Source of the DNA: JAIRVZ01 sp031553415
Lineage (GTDB): Bacteria > Bacteroidota > Bacteroidia > Bacteroidales > Azobacteroidaceae
DNA: 64,000 nt
Assembly (NCBI GenBank): GCA_031553415.1
Contig: JAVBLO010000006.1
Coordinates: 11,080 to 75,079 of the forward strand
Reading direction: 5' to 3'
A program made the translations under genes and the position numbers. The notes below the pieces were generated by a model that was not told the DNA's origin, searched no databases, and saw nothing but the letters and a program-made list of their open reading frames with translations. Below are positions 17,906-27,136 of the stretch, one piece after another (positions within the stretch are counted from its first letter, which is position 1; each line of letters begins with the position of its first letter).

Positions 17906-19078
17906 ATGAATAATTTCAAATTCTACAGTCCGACCGAATTTGTCTTCGGGAAAAATACAGAAAAGAATGCCGGAGCATTAATCAAAAAATACGGTGGTAA
18001 AAAAGTATTGGTGCATTATGGCGGAGGTTCTGTTGTGAAAAGCGGCCTGCTGGCGCAAATTGAATCCTGCCTGCAAAACGAGTTCATTGAATATGTACTG
18101 TTAGGAGGTGCACAACCCAACCCAATCGACACCTTAGTGTATAAAGGTATTGAATTATGCCGGGATGAACATATTGATTTTATCTTAGCTGTTGGCGGAG
18201 GAAGTGTTATTGACTCAGCTAAAGCCATTGCTGCAGGTGTCTCTTATGCCGGAGATTTCTGGAATTTCTTTGAAGGCTCCGTTGCCATTAACCGTGCACT
18301 TCCCGTAGGAACCATCCTGACCATTCCGGCAGCCGGCAGTGAAGGTTCTAACAGCATGGTAATCACTAAAGTTGAAGGAAACCTGAAACGAGGAGCCGGC
18401 AGCAATCTTATCCGCCCGGTTTTCTCTATCATGAATCCTGAATTAACATTTACCCTGCCTTCTTTCCAAACAGCCTGCGGAATTGCAGATATGATGGCAC
18501 ATGTGATGGAACGCTATTTTTCCCAAACCCGTGAAGTGGAAATTACCGACAGGATGTGCGAAGCAACTTTGCTTGCCATCATTAAAGAAGGTCCCGTCAC
18601 CATCAGCGAACCGCAAAATTATGAAACAAGAGCCAACATCATGTGGGCCGGCACAATGGCACATTCGGGCATTTGCGGAGTAGGACGCGAAGAAGACTGG
18701 GCGAGCCACAAATTAGAACATGAACTGAGTGCATTGTATGATGTAACTCATGGCGCCGGCTTGGCAGTTATATTCCCTGCATGGATGGAATATGTTTATA
18801 CTTCGGGAGTTGACAAATTTGTACAATTTGCTACCCGTGTGTGGGGTATTTCCGGAACAGGAGATAAAAAGGAAATCGCGTTGAAAGGCATCAAGGCAAC
18901 AAAAGATTTTTTCACCTCAATTGGTCTTCCTGTTAATTTCGAACAGTTAGTCGCAAAAAAAGAAGATATCAACAAATTAATTGATACACTAAAAATCAAT
19001 ACAGGCGGAAAATTTGGTGCTTTCCGTGAATTGGATATGGAAGATGCACGACAGATTTACCTCTTGGCCTGCAAATAA
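17906..19078 (+). CDS. Iron-containing alcohol dehydrogenase, YqhD/butanol dehydrogenase type
   Basis: The product is 390 residues, full length for the family. The N-terminal Rossmann-like half holds GGGSVIDSAKAIA (about 97-109), which binds NAD(P). Metal ligands are visible as Asp195 and His199 in GIADMMAHVME and as His268 and His282 in DWASHKLEHELSALYDVTHG, with the 14-residue spacing known from YqhD. The enzyme probably reduces aldehydes to alcohols with NADPH, as in fermentation or aldehyde detoxification. It is a single-gene unit with its own promoter candidate and converges on the ABC operon with a gap of about 72 bp and no clear terminator between. Confidence 0.92.
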   Translation: MNNFKFYSPTEFVFGKNTEKNAGALIKKYGGKKVLVHYGGGSVVKSGLLAQIESCLQNEFIEYVLLGGAQPNPIDTLVYKGIELCRDEHIDFILAVGGGSVIDSAKAIAAGVSYAGDFWNFFEGSVAINRALPVGTILTIPAAGSEGSNSMVITKVEGNLKRGAGSNLIRPVFSIMNPELTFTLPSFQTACGIADMMAHVMERYFSQTREVEITDRMCEATLLAIIKEGPVTISEPQNYETRANIMWAGTMAHSGICGVGREEDWASHKLEHELSALYDVTHGAGLAVIFPAWMEYVYTSGVDKFVQFATRVWGISGTGDKKEIALKGIKATKDFFTSIGLPVNFEQLVAKKEDINKLIDTLKINTGGKFGAFRELDMEDARQIYLLACK

Positions 19079-19150
19079 TAGCAGACAAAAAATATAATGT
19101 ATACGTATTTATAATCGAATTATAGAAACGACAATTACTTTTACTTGTGC

Positions 19151-20272
19151 TTAGCTGCTTTTCCTGTAACTCAATACTGCCCATGTATTAAACGCCAAGG
19201 CAAAACCGCAAAGGGCGAAAAATTGGGGTATCATTTCGCTGAATGCGCTGCCTTTCAGGTAGACAAGCCTCATCACTTGTATAAAATATTTCAATGGATT
19301 GATGGTAGTAATTGTCTGCGCCCATTCCGGCATACTGGAGACTGGGGTAAACAATCCGCTCATCAAAAGAAGAATCATTATGAAGAAGAACATCACGAAC
19401 ATAGCTTGTTGCATGGTATCCGAATGGTTAGATATAATCAGTCCCATTCCCGAAACCACGAGGATATAGATTGTTGCAAACAGGTAAATAGTGACTAAAT
19501 TGCCGACAGGATAAATTCCATAAACCAATGCTGCCAATATCATACAGATACTTAGTATAACAAATCCTATAATCCAGTAAGGAATTAGTTTAGCTAATAC
19601 AAACATGATTTTTTTTATGGGAGTTACATTTATTTGTTCTATAGTGCCGGATTCTTTTTCCCCAACAATATTCAATGCCGGTAAAAAGCCGCATAACATA
19701 GTCAGCAACATCACCATTAAGGCGGGAACCATGAAGACTTTATAATCCAGATGAGGATTAAATTTATATTGAGATATGATACTGAATGTAGGAGCCGCTG
19801 ACAATGAAACAACTCCTGCTTGTCTTCCATATTCCTGCCTCAATTCTGCCGAATAATCGGTGAGAATGGACGAAAGGTATGATGAACCCAGGGTACCTTT
19901 GGTTCCGTTAACTGAATTTGCCAATATCATTACATGGCCGACCCCTTCTTTTACCAAATTTCTTTCAAACTCATCTTGTATTTCGAGGATGATGTCAGCT
20001 TTTCCGGACTCTATACTATTCATAGCTTCGCTATTAGTAGCCGACACATCCGTTAACTTGAAATAACCGGAAGAGGTTGCTTTTTGAATCAACTTTTCCG
20101 AATAAGTACTGTGATCGTTATCAACAATACTTAATTTGACATCCTTAACTTCCTGATTTGCAGCCCAGGGGAATACCAACATCATCATCAGGGGCATCGC
20201 TAAAATTATCTTTGGAAGGAATGAATTCCTGAATATTTGTTTGAATTCCTTTTCTATTAAAAACTTTAACAT
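19151..20272 (-). CDS. ABC-2 type efflux permease (second permease of the operon)
   Basis: The frame can be read from 20326, but those first 18 residues lie inside an intergenic repeat. The real start is more likely Met at 20272 (MLKFLIEKEFKQIFRN), a typical permease N-terminus. The protein has one membrane helix near the N-terminus (PKIILAMPLMMMLVFPW), a large periplasmic loop (about 50-160) and five C-terminal membrane helices, with the ABC-2 pattern EKESGTIEQINVTPI between helices 2 and 3. It is the last gene of the efflux operon and probably pairs with the other permease and the two ATPases, like the YhhJ/YbhS-YbhR exporters. Confidence 0.9.
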   Translation of the reverse strand: MLKFLIEKEFKQIFRNSFLPKIILAMPLMMMLVFPWAANQEVKDVKLSIVDNDHSTYSEKLIQKATSSGYFKLTDVSATNSEAMNSIESGKADIILEIQDEFERNLVKEGVGHVMILANSVNGTKGTLGSSYLSSILTDYSAELRQEYGRQAGVVSLSAAPTFSIISQYKFNPHLDYKVFMVPALMVMLLTMLCGFLPALNIVGEKESGTIEQINVTPIKKIMFVLAKLIPYWIIGFVILSICMILAALVYGIYPVGNLVTIYLFATIYILVVSGMGLIISNHSDTMQQAMFVMFFFIMILLLMSGLFTPVSSMPEWAQTITTINPLKYFIQVMRLVYLKGSAFSEMIPQFFALCGFALAFNTWAVLSYRKSS

Positions 20273-20284
20273 AACTTTATTTAA

Positions 20285-20354
20285 TTGAGAATTGGGAATT
20301 GAGTATTGAGAATGAAAAAATGGCATGCATTAATTCTCCATTCTCCATTCCCAA
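20285..20354. repeat. Inverted heptamer repeat between the permease genes
   Basis: The plus strand reads four degenerate heptamers, TTGAGAA TTGGGAA TTGAGTA then TTGAGAA (20285-20312). The opposite arm reads TTCTCCA twice and TTCCCAA once (20334-20354). The two arms are roughly complementary and could form a hairpin in the mRNA between the permease genes. The same 7-base period appears at 23125-23145 and 36631-36745. Confidence 0.65.
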
Positions 20355-20355
20355 T

Positions 20356-21462
20356 TCAAGATAATCGTTTTTTGAATTTACTCAGGCTGAACACTATAAG
20401 ACCTCCTGCCATTACTGCAAGTATACATATTTCTTTGACAACAAACTGTATTTCAGCTCCCTGAATCATTATTTTCTTCACCGCTGCAATATACCACCGG
20501 GCAGGTATAATAGAGGAAATCCACTGCAATATTTCCGGCATGCTTTCAATAGGAAATATCATACCCGACAACAACATAACAGGCATCATCAACCCCATAC
20601 CCGATGCGAGCATGGCCGCCATCTGAGTGTTAACCAACGTGGATATAAGTAAACCCAACGATAAAGCTGTGAAAATAAATAAGAGTGATATCATTGTCAA
20701 CCAAAACAAACTTCCGGCAACCGGCACCCCAAGTACGAATATAGATAATAGCAGAATAGTTATAAGGTTGGCAATTGATAATGTAAAATATGGAACTGCT
20801 TTTGCAAGGATAATATATATCGGTTTCAATGGTGATGAAAGTAATATTTCCATAGTACCTGTTTCTTTTTCCCGCACAATGGCAATGGATGTCATCATGG
20901 CACATATCAGTATCAGGATAAGTCCCATAACACCCGGTACAAAATTATAGGCGCTTTTCCCCTGCGGGTTATATAACATCCTTACTTCCGGTATGATTTG
21001 AAACGGGATCTTGTATAACTCTATTAGTTCCTGCTGATATGAACCTAATATACCTGAAGCATATCCAGTCAGCATGGTTGCCTGATTAGGGTCGGTTCCA
21101 TCAGCTATCAGCTGGACTGACGCTTCACCTGTGCGTAACAAATTATCAGCAAAATTCTCACCGAAAGCGATTACCAAATTAATTTTACCATATTTGAATA
21201 CATCGTTGATTTGGTCGGGATTTGTCAATTCTTCTGCAATGGTGAAGTATTCACTTGCCTGGAACTGTTCTTTGATTCGCTGTGTTGAAGCATCTTTAGA
21301 TGGGTCGAATACGGCCACCTGAGTATTTTTTACTTCGGTTGTAATGGCAAAACCGAACAGTAATATCTGTGCAATTGGCATACCCAGCAATATCAACATG
21401 GTGCGTTTATCACGGAATATGTGATAAAATTCTTTTCTTATAAATGCTAAAAACTGTTTCAT
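20356..21462 (-). CDS. ABC-2 type efflux permease (first permease of the operon)
   Basis: The product is 368 residues with an N-terminal membrane helix (MLILLGMPIAQILLFGFAI), a periplasmic loop at about 45-170 and five C-terminal helices. REKETGTMEILLSSPLKP at about 195-212 is the ABC-2 coupling region. It starts 2 bp after the stop of the ATPase gene at 21465. It is a paralogue of the downstream permease; the two likely form a heterodimer. With HlyD- and TolC-like partners it would export a hydrophobic compound across both membranes. The substrate cannot be read from the sequence. Confidence 0.92.
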   Translation of the reverse strand: MKQFLAFIRKEFYHIFRDKRTMLILLGMPIAQILLFGFAITTEVKNTQVAVFDPSKDASTQRIKEQFQASEYFTIAEELTNPDQINDVFKYGKINLVIAFGENFADNLLRTGEASVQLIADGTDPNQATMLTGYASGILGSYQQELIELYKIPFQIIPEVRMLYNPQGKSAYNFVPGVMGLILILICAMMTSIAIVREKETGTMEILLSSPLKPIYIILAKAVPYFTLSIANLITILLLSIFVLGVPVAGSLFWLTMISLLFIFTALSLGLLISTLVNTQMAAMLASGMGLMMPVMLLSGMIFPIESMPEILQWISSIIPARWYIAAVKKIMIQGAEIQFVVKEICILAVMAGGLIVFSLSKFKKRLS

Positions 21463-21464
21463 TT

Positions 21465-22208
21465 TTAATTGTCAATTCGGGTTGCTTTTCTTGCTATTTG
21501 GTAAAATACATCGTACATGCTACCGGCTCCATATTCTGCTTTCAGATTTTCAGGAGAATCGAGGGCTTCTATTTTCCCATCGACCATGATGGATAACCGA
21601 TCACAATATTCTGCTTCATCCATGTAGTGTGTGGTAACGAAAACAGTGATTCCCCTGTCGGCAGCATCATAAATCAGCTCCCAGAACTGTCGGCGGGTGG
21701 CAGGGTCAACACCTCCGGTGGGTTCATCCAGAAAGACGATTTTCGGTTCGTGGAAAATAGACACCGAAAAAGACAACTTTTGTTTCCAACCCAAAGGAAG
21801 TGATTTGACAAGGGTATTGCGTTCCTTTTCAAAACCAAGCTCATTCAGTATTTTATCGGTTTTTTCTGTAATTTCTTTCGACCTCATTCCATAGATTCCT
21901 CCGAAAAGCCTGAGGTTTTCCCATATTTTCAAATCTTCATACAAAGAGAATTTCTGGCTCATATAACCGATGTTTTTCTTCACATCTTCCGGTTGTTTGA
22001 AAATATCAAATCCGGCAACAGTTCCTTTTCCCGAAGTTGGGTGACTCAATCCGCACAACATACGCATGGCTGTTGTTTTGCCGGCTCCGTTAGCGCCTAA
22101 AAATCCGAAAATTTCGCCTTTATCAACACTGAATGAGATATTATCGACTGCCGTGAAATTTCCAAATCTCTTTGTCAGGTTTTCCGTATATATAACTTGT
22201 TCTTTCAT
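21465..22208 (-). CDS. ABC transporter ATPase (second of two)
   Basis: The product is 247 residues. Walker A is GANGAGKTT (about 38-46), the Q-loop lies in MSQKFSLYEDL, and Walker B is IVFLDEPTGG (about 158-167). The usual LSGGQ signature is altered to LPLGWKQKLS, as in the YhiH/YbhF-like drug exporters. The H-loop is TTHYMDEA. It overlaps the upstream ATPase gene by 4 bp and is followed after 2 bp by the first permease. It powers the two ABC-2 permeases. Confidence 0.93.
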   Translation of the reverse strand: MKEQVIYTENLTKRFGNFTAVDNISFSVDKGEIFGFLGANGAGKTTAMRMLCGLSHPTSGKGTVAGFDIFKQPEDVKKNIGYMSQKFSLYEDLKIWENLRLFGGIYGMRSKEITEKTDKILNELGFEKERNTLVKSLPLGWKQKLSFSVSIFHEPKIVFLDEPTGGVDPATRRQFWELIYDAADRGITVFVTTHYMDEAEYCDRLSIMVDGKIEALDSPENLKAEYGAGSMYDVFYQIARKATRIDN

Positions 22209-23122
22209 TTATCCGATTGATTTTTAGACAACAACATGAAGCAGTCCTCCACTGTTGGTTGAATGGTTCGATTTTTTATATTTATATGGCCTTTACCTTT
22301 CAGGAAAGACTTCAAATCCTCTTGAACAACACCTTCCTCAATCGTAACATGGAATGTTTCTCCAAATGAAAATGAAGATTTAACAGTTGGAAATTCACGT
22401 AAATCTTTTAATAAGTGATGCATTTTATCTGATTGAACCGACCAAAGAATCTCAGAATAGGAATCGATAATGCCCTGAGGTGTATCTACTTGCATGAATT
22501 CACCATCTTGTATCAAGGCTATCCGATCACAACGGGAGGCTTCATCCATATAAGGCGTTGAAACCAAAATGGTAATTCCCTGTTTTTTCAATTTAATGAG
22601 CATATCCCAGAATTCTTTGCGGGATACAGGGTCTACTCCGGTTGTTGGTTCATCAAGAAACAATACAGCCGGTTTGTGTATCAATGCACAACTCAATGCC
22701 AGTTTTTGTTTCATTCCTCCGGATAGTTTTCCCGCTCTCCGTTTTTTGAAAGGTTCAATTTGTTTGTATATATCTTCAACAAGATGATAGTTTTCCTGGA
22801 TTGTCGTATGGAAGATAGTTGCAAAAAATTCAAGGTTTTCTTCTACTGTCAAATCCTGATAGAGGGAAAATTTTCCGGGCATATATCCAATAACATTACG
22901 GATTTGCTTATAATCTTTAGCAACATCAAGTCCGTCTACAGTGGCTGTCCCACTATCGGCAAGCAATAATGTCGTCAATATCCGGATGAGTGTTGTTTTA
23001 CCGGCTCCATCAGGACCAATAATGCCATAAATTTCTCCCGGATTAACATCAAAGCTCAGATTTTTCAGGGCATGGACATCACCATAGGATTTGTTTATAT
23101 TATTTATTGAAAGGGCTTTCAT
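22205..23122 (-). CDS. ABC transporter ATPase (first of two)
   Basis: An open frame extends to 23182, but the first 20 residues overlap the end of hlyD, and the natural start is Met at 23122 (MKALSINNINKSYGD), one base after the hlyD stop. The protein is 305 residues with Walker A GPDGAGKTT, signature LSGGMKQKLA, Walker B VLFLDEPTTGVDP and H-loop STPYMDEA (His replaced by Pro-Tyr context). A C-terminal extension of about 80 residues resembles those of YbhF-type exporters. It pairs with the next ATPase. Confidence 0.92.
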   Translation of the reverse strand: MKALSINNINKSYGDVHALKNLSFDVNPGEIYGIIGPDGAGKTTLIRILTTLLLADSGTATVDGLDVAKDYKQIRNVIGYMPGKFSLYQDLTVEENLEFFATIFHTTIQENYHLVEDIYKQIEPFKKRRAGKLSGGMKQKLALSCALIHKPAVLFLDEPTTGVDPVSRKEFWDMLIKLKKQGITILVSTPYMDEASRCDRIALIQDGEFMQVDTPQGIIDSYSEILWSVQSDKMHHLLKDLREFPTVKSSFSFGETFHVTIEEGVVQEDLKSFLKGKGHINIKNRTIQPTVEDCFMLLSKNQSDK

Positions 23123-23123
23123 A

Positions 23124-24029
23124 TTAATTCGTAATTCGTAATTTGATTTCACCGTACATTCCTTTCTTGATATAACCATCATTTTTAACTGCTACTTTCA
23201 CAGCATATACCAGATTGGCACGTTCATCCCTTGTTTGGATAGTTTTAGGAGTAAATTCAGCCTTATCAGAAATCCAGGTAACTTTTCCGGAATATTCTTT
23301 GCGGTCAGATTTTCCCCAGTCGGCATACACTTTCACCTCTTGTCCGATTTTCATTGATGTAAGTTGGCCGGCTGTAATGTAAACCCGTAGCTTCATATTT
23401 TCAATATCCGCCACTTTGAATAAAGCCCTTCCCAGAGAAGCTAATTCGCCTTGTTCGGCATATTTGGATAGAATAGTTCCGTTGATCGGACTTGAAATAA
23501 TACTTTTTTTGATTTGGTCATCAATCTGGGCAATTTGCATGAATAATCCCGAACTCTCGCCAGAAACACTTCTATTGTTATTTTCCAATATTTCTCTTTG
23601 AGCAGCTAATTGTTTTTCGAGAACAGCAATTTGAGAATTGATGTCATCCAATTGTTTTTGATTGGCAGCATTTGCTTTTACCAGATTCTCAAACCGTTTT
23701 TGTTCCGTTTTTTGAGTTATTATTTGTTCCTGTATGGAAGCTATCTGTTTGGAGACATTGTATTGACGGCTTTCTACAGATTTCATATTGGCAAATAATT
23801 GCATTTTTTTTAGATACAATTGAGTAGTGTCAATATATCCGAGTTGTTTATCTGCTTCTACCTGTTGTCCTTCCGTTACATTGAATTGTATTAATTCTCC
23901 GTTGGCTTCGGCAGACACAATTACTTCTGTAGCTTCAAAAATTCCCGATGCATCGTATTGACCGTCTTTGTTTCCGCAAGCTGTCAGAATCAATAATATT
24001 CCGGAAAAAAATAATTTATTTGTTTTCAT
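23124..24029 (-). CDS. HlyD-family membrane fusion lipoprotein of the efflux pump
   Basis: The product is 301 residues. The N-terminus is a lipoprotein signal (LLILTAC, Cys about 18). A lipoyl-like half (EANGELIQFNVTEGQQVEADKQLGYID) is followed by a long coiled-coil hairpin (about 70-150) and the second lipoyl half (ISSPINGTILSKYAEQGELA), then a beta-barrel. It bridges the inner-membrane ABC complex and the TolC-like outer-membrane channel. It lies 24 bp after the TolC-like gene. The last residues are encoded by the heptamer repeat at 23125-23145, so the C-terminus may be variable between strains. Confidence 0.93.
   Translation of the reverse strand: MKTNKLFFSGILLILTACGNKDGQYDASGIFEATEVIVSAEANGELIQFNVTEGQQVEADKQLGYIDTTQLYLKKMQLFANMKSVESRQYNVSKQIASIQEQIITQKTEQKRFENLVKANAANQKQLDDINSQIAVLEKQLAAQREILENNNRSVSGESSGLFMQIAQIDDQIKKSIISSPINGTILSKYAEQGELASLGRALFKVADIENMKLRVYITAGQLTSMKIGQEVKVYADWGKSDRKEYSGKVTWISDKAEFTPKTIQTRDERANLVYAVKVAVKNDGYIKKGMYGEIKLRITN
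23125..23145. repeat. Triple heptamer TAATTCG at the hlyD-ATPase junction
   Basis: TAATTCG TAATTCG TAATTTG stand head to tail. On the minus strand they encode the last residues of the HlyD protein and its stop, directly before the ATPase start. The 7-base period matches the other short repeats of this window. Confidence 0.6.
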
Positions 24030-24053
24030 GTCTATATTTTTTTATTGTTCTTT

Positions 24054-25322
24054 TTAGTTGTTTGTTACATATTTCAGATTGTACATGGCAAGCAGCAATT
24101 CTATCTCATGAAGGATTTTATCTTGTTTTGCCAAATCTTCTGCATTGACATCCCTCATTAAATCAATTCCCGAAAGCGTACCGTTAGTCATTTTTGCTTC
24201 TGATGATTGTTTGACGGAAGTTCTTAGGGCAACAATGTCATCATCGTATTTTATCTGATCGAGATATTTATCTATTTCACTTTGCTTTTTGGATATATCC
24301 AGATTTGTATTGAACAGGAATGTTTCCTGTTGTGTCAAAACTGAATTAATATTGTTCTGTATCAATTGTTTGCTGTTTTTATTGGTATATAAACGACTGA
24401 AATTCCATGATAAAGTGGCTCCGGCTATATAATAAGCTTCAAATTTATCACTCAGCATGTTTAATCCGGGTTTTCCATACCCACCGGTAAAAAACAAGCC
24501 AAATTTAGGCATCAGACCGGCATTTATTTCCTTGTTTTGTGCTTCCAGGTTTTTAATTTTGGCACTGTATAATTCCAATTCAGGCCGTTGGATGGAAGTA
24601 TTGAGCCAGGTAATTTGTTCCGGTTTTACCAATCTGGCATCTGGATTTAATTTCTCTCCTGTCATAGCCGACAGCATATCCATATACGCTTTTTTTGAAT
24701 GGGTCAATTGGCTCTTATTTTGTATTGCTTTCAGTTGTTCCACTTTAACAGCATCCAAATCAGCTTGATTAGCAATTCCGTTTTGTATGCAGGAAGATAT
24801 CCGGTCGTAATTCCGTTGAAGTTCTTCCCGGTAAAACTTGTTCTGTTCAATTTGGGCATCGAAAAGTAATATTCCGAAATAAAGTTGATTAATCCGGTCA
24901 TTGATAGAATAAAGCTCAACTGCCAAATTTTTCTTTTCCACTTCGGAAGAAGTACGGACACTTTCCCTTTTTGACTTGATTGTCCCGCCATCCCATAAAA
25001 CCTGATTGACATCCACGGTTGCATTATACTGGTCTTTACTCAATGTGGGGATACTTATACCCTGTATTCCCAATTGGGAAAAGTCAATAGGAATTTTTGT
25101 CACATCTGATTGGTAAGTGGCTTTGCCTGAAAAGGTAATTTGTGGCAAATAACCTTTACCTGCATTCGACAGGTTGTATTCTTTTGATTTTTCAATCAAG
25201 CCGTATTGCTTGATTAAGGGGTAATTAGCCTGTGCTTTCTCATAACAATCGTGAATTGTTATTTGTGCAAAAGCAACAAGGTTACAAAGGAATATTAAAT
25301 TCAAAATGACTAATTTTTTCAT
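24054..25322 (-). CDS. TolC-like outer-membrane efflux protein
   Basis: The likely start is Met at 25322 (MKKLVILNLIFLCNLVAFAQ, a signal peptide). An upstream TTG extension to 25400 would overlap the operator and lacks a signal. The mature protein has the two duplicated TolC halves, with long helices around QANYPLIKQYGLIEKSKEYN and later ELYSAKIKNLEAQNKEINAG, and beta strands such as GYLPQITFSGKATY. Length of about 420 residues is normal. It is the first structural gene of the efflux operon behind tetR and forms the outer-membrane channel. Confidence 0.92.
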   Translation of the reverse strand: MKKLVILNLIFLCNLVAFAQITIHDCYEKAQANYPLIKQYGLIEKSKEYNLSNAGKGYLPQITFSGKATYQSDVTKIPIDFSQLGIQGISIPTLSKDQYNATVDVNQVLWDGGTIKSKRESVRTSSEVEKKNLAVELYSINDRINQLYFGILLFDAQIEQNKFYREELQRNYDRISSCIQNGIANQADLDAVKVEQLKAIQNKSQLTHSKKAYMDMLSAMTGEKLNPDARLVKPEQITWLNTSIQRPELELYSAKIKNLEAQNKEINAGLMPKFGLFFTGGYGKPGLNMLSDKFEAYYIAGATLSWNFSRLYTNKNSKQLIQNNINSVLTQQETFLFNTNLDISKKQSEIDKYLDQIKYDDDIVALRTSVKQSSEAKMTNGTLSGIDLMRDVNAEDLAKQDKILHEIELLLAMYNLKYVTNN

Positions 25323-25393
25323 GACTATATCTTTATTTACATATAACAAATAATAATGGTTACCTGTTGGTCGTATCCCATTAACAAAAATGA

Positions 25394-25409
25394 TTAACAA
25401 ATCTGTTAA
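25394..25409. promoter_or_regulatory. Operator palindrome before the TolC-like gene
   Basis: TTAACA-AATC-TGTTAA is a perfect 16-bp palindrome. The same half-sites with a different 4-bp spacer occur at 26088-26103 in front of tetR. Two matching sites in one small operon strongly suggest the TetR-family repressor binds both. Confidence 0.7.
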
Positions 25410-25425
25410 ATGACAAACAAAAAAA

Positions 25426-26055
25426 TTACAACCTTAATGCATTTAAAACGAATTGGACATTGCTTTCTTTTCTCTCATTAATAAGATTTTCCAAATACTC
25501 AGAACCTTTTTCTGACATTAAATCTTTGAGAATAGGAAGCGCCATGAAAGTTACGATATTCATAGAAGCAATATTCAATAACAAATCTGAAAATTTGATT
25601 GGCCTTATGGTCCCTTTTGCAATCTCTTCATTCAATAAATTTTCAACTTGGACAAGTACTGTAGCTACCCTGGGTTGTAACTTTTGAAAAAGCATATTTC
25701 GATTGGCTTCATTGGTTACGACTTCATTATAAACAAAATAAATTAGTCGGGGGTTTTTTCGAAGAAAATCAAAATGAAATTCTATGAAATTTCGTACAAT
25801 TTGCTCAAAAGGAAGTTTTTCAGTGGAATGGAGATTGAATGAGCTGGTTAATAATTGAATTTTTTCTTCAAAAATTTTCTGGAATAAATTCTCTTTTGTC
25901 CTGAAATAATAGTGAAGCATCGCATGTGTCACCCCTGCCCGTTTAGCAATAGCCGTCGTTTTAGCACTGCTATATCCTTTTTCCAAAAATTCTGCTTCTG
26001 CAGCTTCAAGAATTAATTGTTCATTGTTAGTCTCCGTTTTCATTGCTTTTATCAT
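25426..26055 (-). CDS. TetR/AcrR-family repressor of the efflux operon
   Basis: The frame is open from 26124, but the upstream part overlaps the operator; the start is Met at 26055 (MIKAMKTETNN) or 26043 (MKTETNN). The N-terminal HTH is clear: ILEAAEAEFLEKGYSSAKTT with AIAKRAGVTHAMLHYYFRTK as helix-turn-helix and the conserved YYFxxKExL after it. The remaining 150 residues form the ligand-binding helices. It lies upstream of the ABC efflux genes on the same strand and probably represses them and itself until a substrate of the pump binds. Confidence 0.93.
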   Translation of the reverse strand: MIKAMKTETNNEQLILEAAEAEFLEKGYSSAKTTAIAKRAGVTHAMLHYYFRTKENLFQKIFEEKIQLLTSSFNLHSTEKLPFEQIVRNFIEFHFDFLRKNPRLIYFVYNEVVTNEANRNMLFQKLQPRVATVLVQVENLLNEEIAKGTIRPIKFSDLLLNIASMNIVTFMALPILKDLMSEKGSEYLENLINERKESNVQFVLNALRL

Positions 26056-26087
26056 TCTTGTAAAACAAATTTGTTTAATATTATTGT

Positions 26088-26103
26088 TTAACAATTTTGT
26101 TAA
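26088..26103. promoter_or_regulatory. Operator palindrome before tetR
   Basis: TTAACA-ATTT-TGTTAA is a perfect 16-bp palindrome 33-45 bp upstream of the tetR start, matching the site at 25394-25409. A second palindrome, AAACAAATTTGTTT, lies at 26063-26076. The arrangement fits autorepression. Confidence 0.7.
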
Positions 26104-26300
26104 TAACAATGTAAATGTAAACATAGTTCTCGGAAGAGCAAATTATTTTGAATTATCTTTTCGCAATATCACAAAATAATAAATCTTATCACGCTATAAT
26201 CAAGCGATTTGCATGATTTTTTTAGACATATTCTAAATAATGAAATTTTAGATTAAACTGTTTTAGATCGGACTCAGTTTGACTGTTTTTGGGTACAGGA

Positions 26301-27136
26301 TCATTTACTCTTCTTATTCTTTGTTTCTTTGATCTTTACATTCCTGAACCAAACTTCATCACCATGATCCTGAAGCAAAATATTTCCTTCCACTATTTCA
26401 CCGAAAGCCGGCCAGTCTTTATATTTGCTATATGCAACCAATGCCCGCCACATTTGATTAGACCGTTCATATTCAACCATTTTTACGCCATTTAGCCAAT
26501 GTTCAACATGATTTCCTTTAACAATAATAAGTGCTGTGTTCCTGGAGTTATTTTGAAATCAACTGACAATTCGAAATTTTTGTACTTTTTCACAGTAACG
26601 ATATCACCGCCGTTAGTAGATTCTCCTCCACCTGACTTCTGGACTTTCAAAATACCGTTTTCTATGCTCCATCCGCCGGCTGGAAATGTTGTAAGTTTAG
26701 CACCTCTCCATCCGTTTGTAGTTTTTCCATCCCAAAGCAATTTCCAACCTTCTGCTTTTTCCTTATCGGATATTGTGTTAGGAATATTGTTTACTTTAGG
26801 AACTTCGTCATTATTCAAACTCTTTCCATTGAAATCAGGTTGGGAGCTTATCGACAGCATGCCCGCCACCAATAATAAAATTGATAAAATTGTTTTTTTA
26901 TGTTTATTTCTTTTTTTTTGTATCAACAAATTGATAATAAGGCGGATTATTCCTGCCAACAGGTACAGTGCCAAAGTAAAAACAACAACATAGCCTTGCA
27001 TTGACAACATTTCAAACCACGAAGTTGAATACACAATGATGGCTATCATATTCACGATATTGGCTACAAGATAACATCCCAATAATATCCACAATTCCCG
27101 GATAATGGCATTTTTACTGATAATCAAGTCTTTCAT
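26301..27136 (-). pseudogene. Broken 3-keto-disaccharide hydrolase (DUF1080) fused to a membrane segment
   Basis: The open frame 26492-27136 encodes about three membrane helices (residues 1-72), a signal-like stretch (KKTILSILLLVAGMLSIS) and the first part of a DUF1080 domain (GWKLLWDGKTTNGWRGAKL ... DFKITPG). It then goes out of frame. In the next frame the domain's end continues: IIVKGNHVEHWLNG, then LLQDHGDEVWFRNVKI, stopping at 26301. About 60 residues between these halves, which intact members have, are missing. So there is a deletion plus frameshift. The membrane part looks like a separate small protein whose stop was lost. The start overlaps the upstream oxidoreductase stop by 4 bp. 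The product cannot be an active hydrolase. Confidence 0.8.

Noticed and set aside
19151..26124. Longer N-terminal forms of several efflux genes and tetR
   Set aside because: The extensions (20326, 23182, 25400, 26124) cross repeats, operators or neighbouring genes; the inner starts give normal N-termini.
26289..26495. 68-codon plus-strand frame
   Set aside because: It is opposite to the out-of-frame end of the DUF1080 remnant and is explained by it.
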